Assembly: GCA_046541715.1 (NCBI GenBank)
Contig: JBKHCS010000138.1
Coordinates: 1-7,303 of the forward strand
DNA: 7,303 bases
Reading direction: 5' to 3'
Source of the DNA: CAYPUT01 sp046541715
GTDB lineage: Bacteria; Spirochaetota; Spirochaetia; DSM-27196; PWMO01
Shown here: piece by piece, positions 6,890 through 7,303 of the stretch
Position numbering within the stretch: the first letter of the stretch is position 1
Layout of the letters: each line of letters opens with the position of its first letter
The notes under the pieces: generated by a model
The model's database searches: none
What the model was told of the DNA's origin: nothing
The model's input: the letters and a program-made list of their open reading frames with translations, nothing else
Made by a program: the position numbers and the translations under genes

Positions 6890-6948
6890 GCCCCGCGTCG
6901 CCGAGGGATTCCTACCTCGAGAAAGTCCGGGAAGATCGCCGACAATAG
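6886..6948 (+). CDS. Twenty-codon ORF overlapping the nuclease stop (possible antitoxin remnant)
   Basis: ATG at 6886 overlaps the nuclease stop codon as ATGA, the classic coupling arrangement. It encodes 20 residues ending YLEKVREDRRQ before TAG. The charged helical tail is the kind of ending seen in VapB-type antitoxins, and the PIN-like start follows 11 bp later, as in vapBC loci. The match is too short to prove homology. It could equally be chance, or the tail of a gene whose front was lost in recombination. Confidence 0.25.
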   Translation: MSPASPRDSYLEKVREDRRQ

Positions 6949-6959
6949 AGAATCTCTTC

Positions 6960-7163
6960 GTGATTCTCCTCGACGCGAACTACCTGATTCGGATGCTGGT
7001 GGAGAGCACTCCGGAGGCCGAGTTGGCGACGGTCGACTTCGCTTTTCTTCCCTTTTGGGTCGGGCGGGAGATGCGTGAGACGCTTCTCAACGTGGCCGTA
7101 GATCTCGAACGCACCGGCCTTCGATTCGAGGAGAGAGGCCAAGCTTTCGAGCCGGGAGGATAA
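6960..7163 (+). pseudogene. Truncated PIN-domain (VapC-like) toxin remnant
   Basis: GTG 6960 opens a 67-residue frame beginning VILLDANYLIRMLVESTPEAE. The hydrophobic strand followed by D-x-N-x-L-I-R is the hallmark N-terminus of PIN-domain ribonucleases such as VapC, where this Asp is the first metal ligand. After about 22 residues the resemblance stops. The rest (DFAFLPFWVGREMRETLLNV...) lacks the later PIN acidic residues, and the frame ends at TAA 7161-7163, about half the ~130 aa normal for VapC. A deletion or frameshift in an old toxin gene explains this best. The same frame is open upstream into the nuclease gene, but that part is a shadow of the nuclease. The weak GAGAA before GTG is the only ribosome-site candidate. 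It could also be a small intact protein with a chance PIN-like start. Confidence 0.45.
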
Positions 7164-7231
7164 CGCGATTCAAGATCTCCCGGTTGAGCCGGGCGTAGAG
7201 ATCGATATCGAAGGACGTATCTCATAGCCCG
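7164..7231. other. Short non-coding-looking stretch with possible decayed coding tail
   Basis: One plus-strand frame is open from about 7102 to TAG 7226-7228 and ends QDLPVEPGVEIDIEGRIS. That reads more like protein than noise and is shifted +1 from the PIN remnant, as expected if a frameshift split an older gene. CCGGGAG (7152-7158) can pair with CTCCCGG (7177-7183), which could alternatively form a 5-bp hairpin with CCGGG (7189-7193). There is no T tract, so I do not call a terminator. Confidence 0.2.
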
Positions 7232-7303
7232 ATGGTAGCCAAGGATATCCTACATCAAGCCAACAGATGGTCCCGGCGATTCATCGCACCGGCGACTAGA
7301 GCC
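7232..7303 (+). CDS. Possible start of a further gene running off the right edge
   Basis: ATG 7232 opens a frame of 24 codons (MVAKDILHQANRWSRR...) that is still open at the end of the window. The nearest ribosome-site-like sequence, GAAGGA, is 16 nt upstream, too far to be convincing. The fragment is too short to recognise and may be chance. Confidence 0.15.
   Translation, partial: MVAKDILHQANRWSRRFIAPATRA

Noticed and set aside
7202..7211. Perfect 10-bp palindrome TCGATATCGA
   Set aside because: A single short palindrome of common restriction-site type (ATCGAT, GATATC) with no second copy or nearby start codon.
1..7303. CRISPR array, tRNA/rRNA genes, insertion sequence or attachment site
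   Set aside because: I saw no regularly spaced repeats, no tRNA-like cloverleaf or rRNA sequence, no transposase, and no terminal inverted repeats or target-site duplications.

Overview
The window (7303 bp, GC-rich) looks like a bacterial chromosomal segment. The best taxonomic hint is the partial minus-strand gene at the left edge. Its short exported barrel-like product begins with a signal peptide followed by a PEVGLGLSAFYNSP-type start, a style I associate with spirochaete (Spirochaetota) outer-membrane proteins. This is an impression from memory, not a database result. The kinase and nuclease genes would fit many free-living Gram-negative bacteria.

Layout. Minus strand, reading leftward from about 1.96 kb: an exported, membrane-anchored serine hydrolase of the beta-lactamase/PBP4-like family (523-1959), then, 79 bp further on, the partial exported protein (1-443). 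A divergent intergenic region (1960-2133) holds a GC-rich hairpin and a near-repeat. Plus strand from 2134: a soluble hybrid sensor kinase with PAS-type N-terminal regions, HisKA, HATPase and a receiver domain (2134-4509). It is followed after 2 bp by a small class I SAM methyltransferase (4512-5141), and after 32 bp by a two-part protein, SAM methyltransferase plus HNH nuclease (5174-6889). The last roughly 410 bp hold a 20-codon ORF overlapping the nuclease stop by ATGA, a truncated PIN-toxin-like start, and further short open frames. They look like a decayed toxin-antitoxin locus.

How the genes may work together. The three plus-strand genes are tightly packed and probably one operon. The kinase ends in a receiver and has no DNA-binding output, so its partner is not visible. 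The two methyltransferases share a G-x-G-R-D-x(6)-G-F-D-V signature and are probably divergent relatives. Fusion of one to an HNH nuclease, next to another copy and to toxin remnants, makes this the most interesting part of the window: a candidate modification/nuclease (defence or toxin-like) module under or beside a cytosolic sensor kinase. That function is inference. The sequence proves the domain layout, not the role. A G7 tract at the kinase/methyltransferase junction leaves open the possibility of an occasional fused kinase-methyltransferase product.
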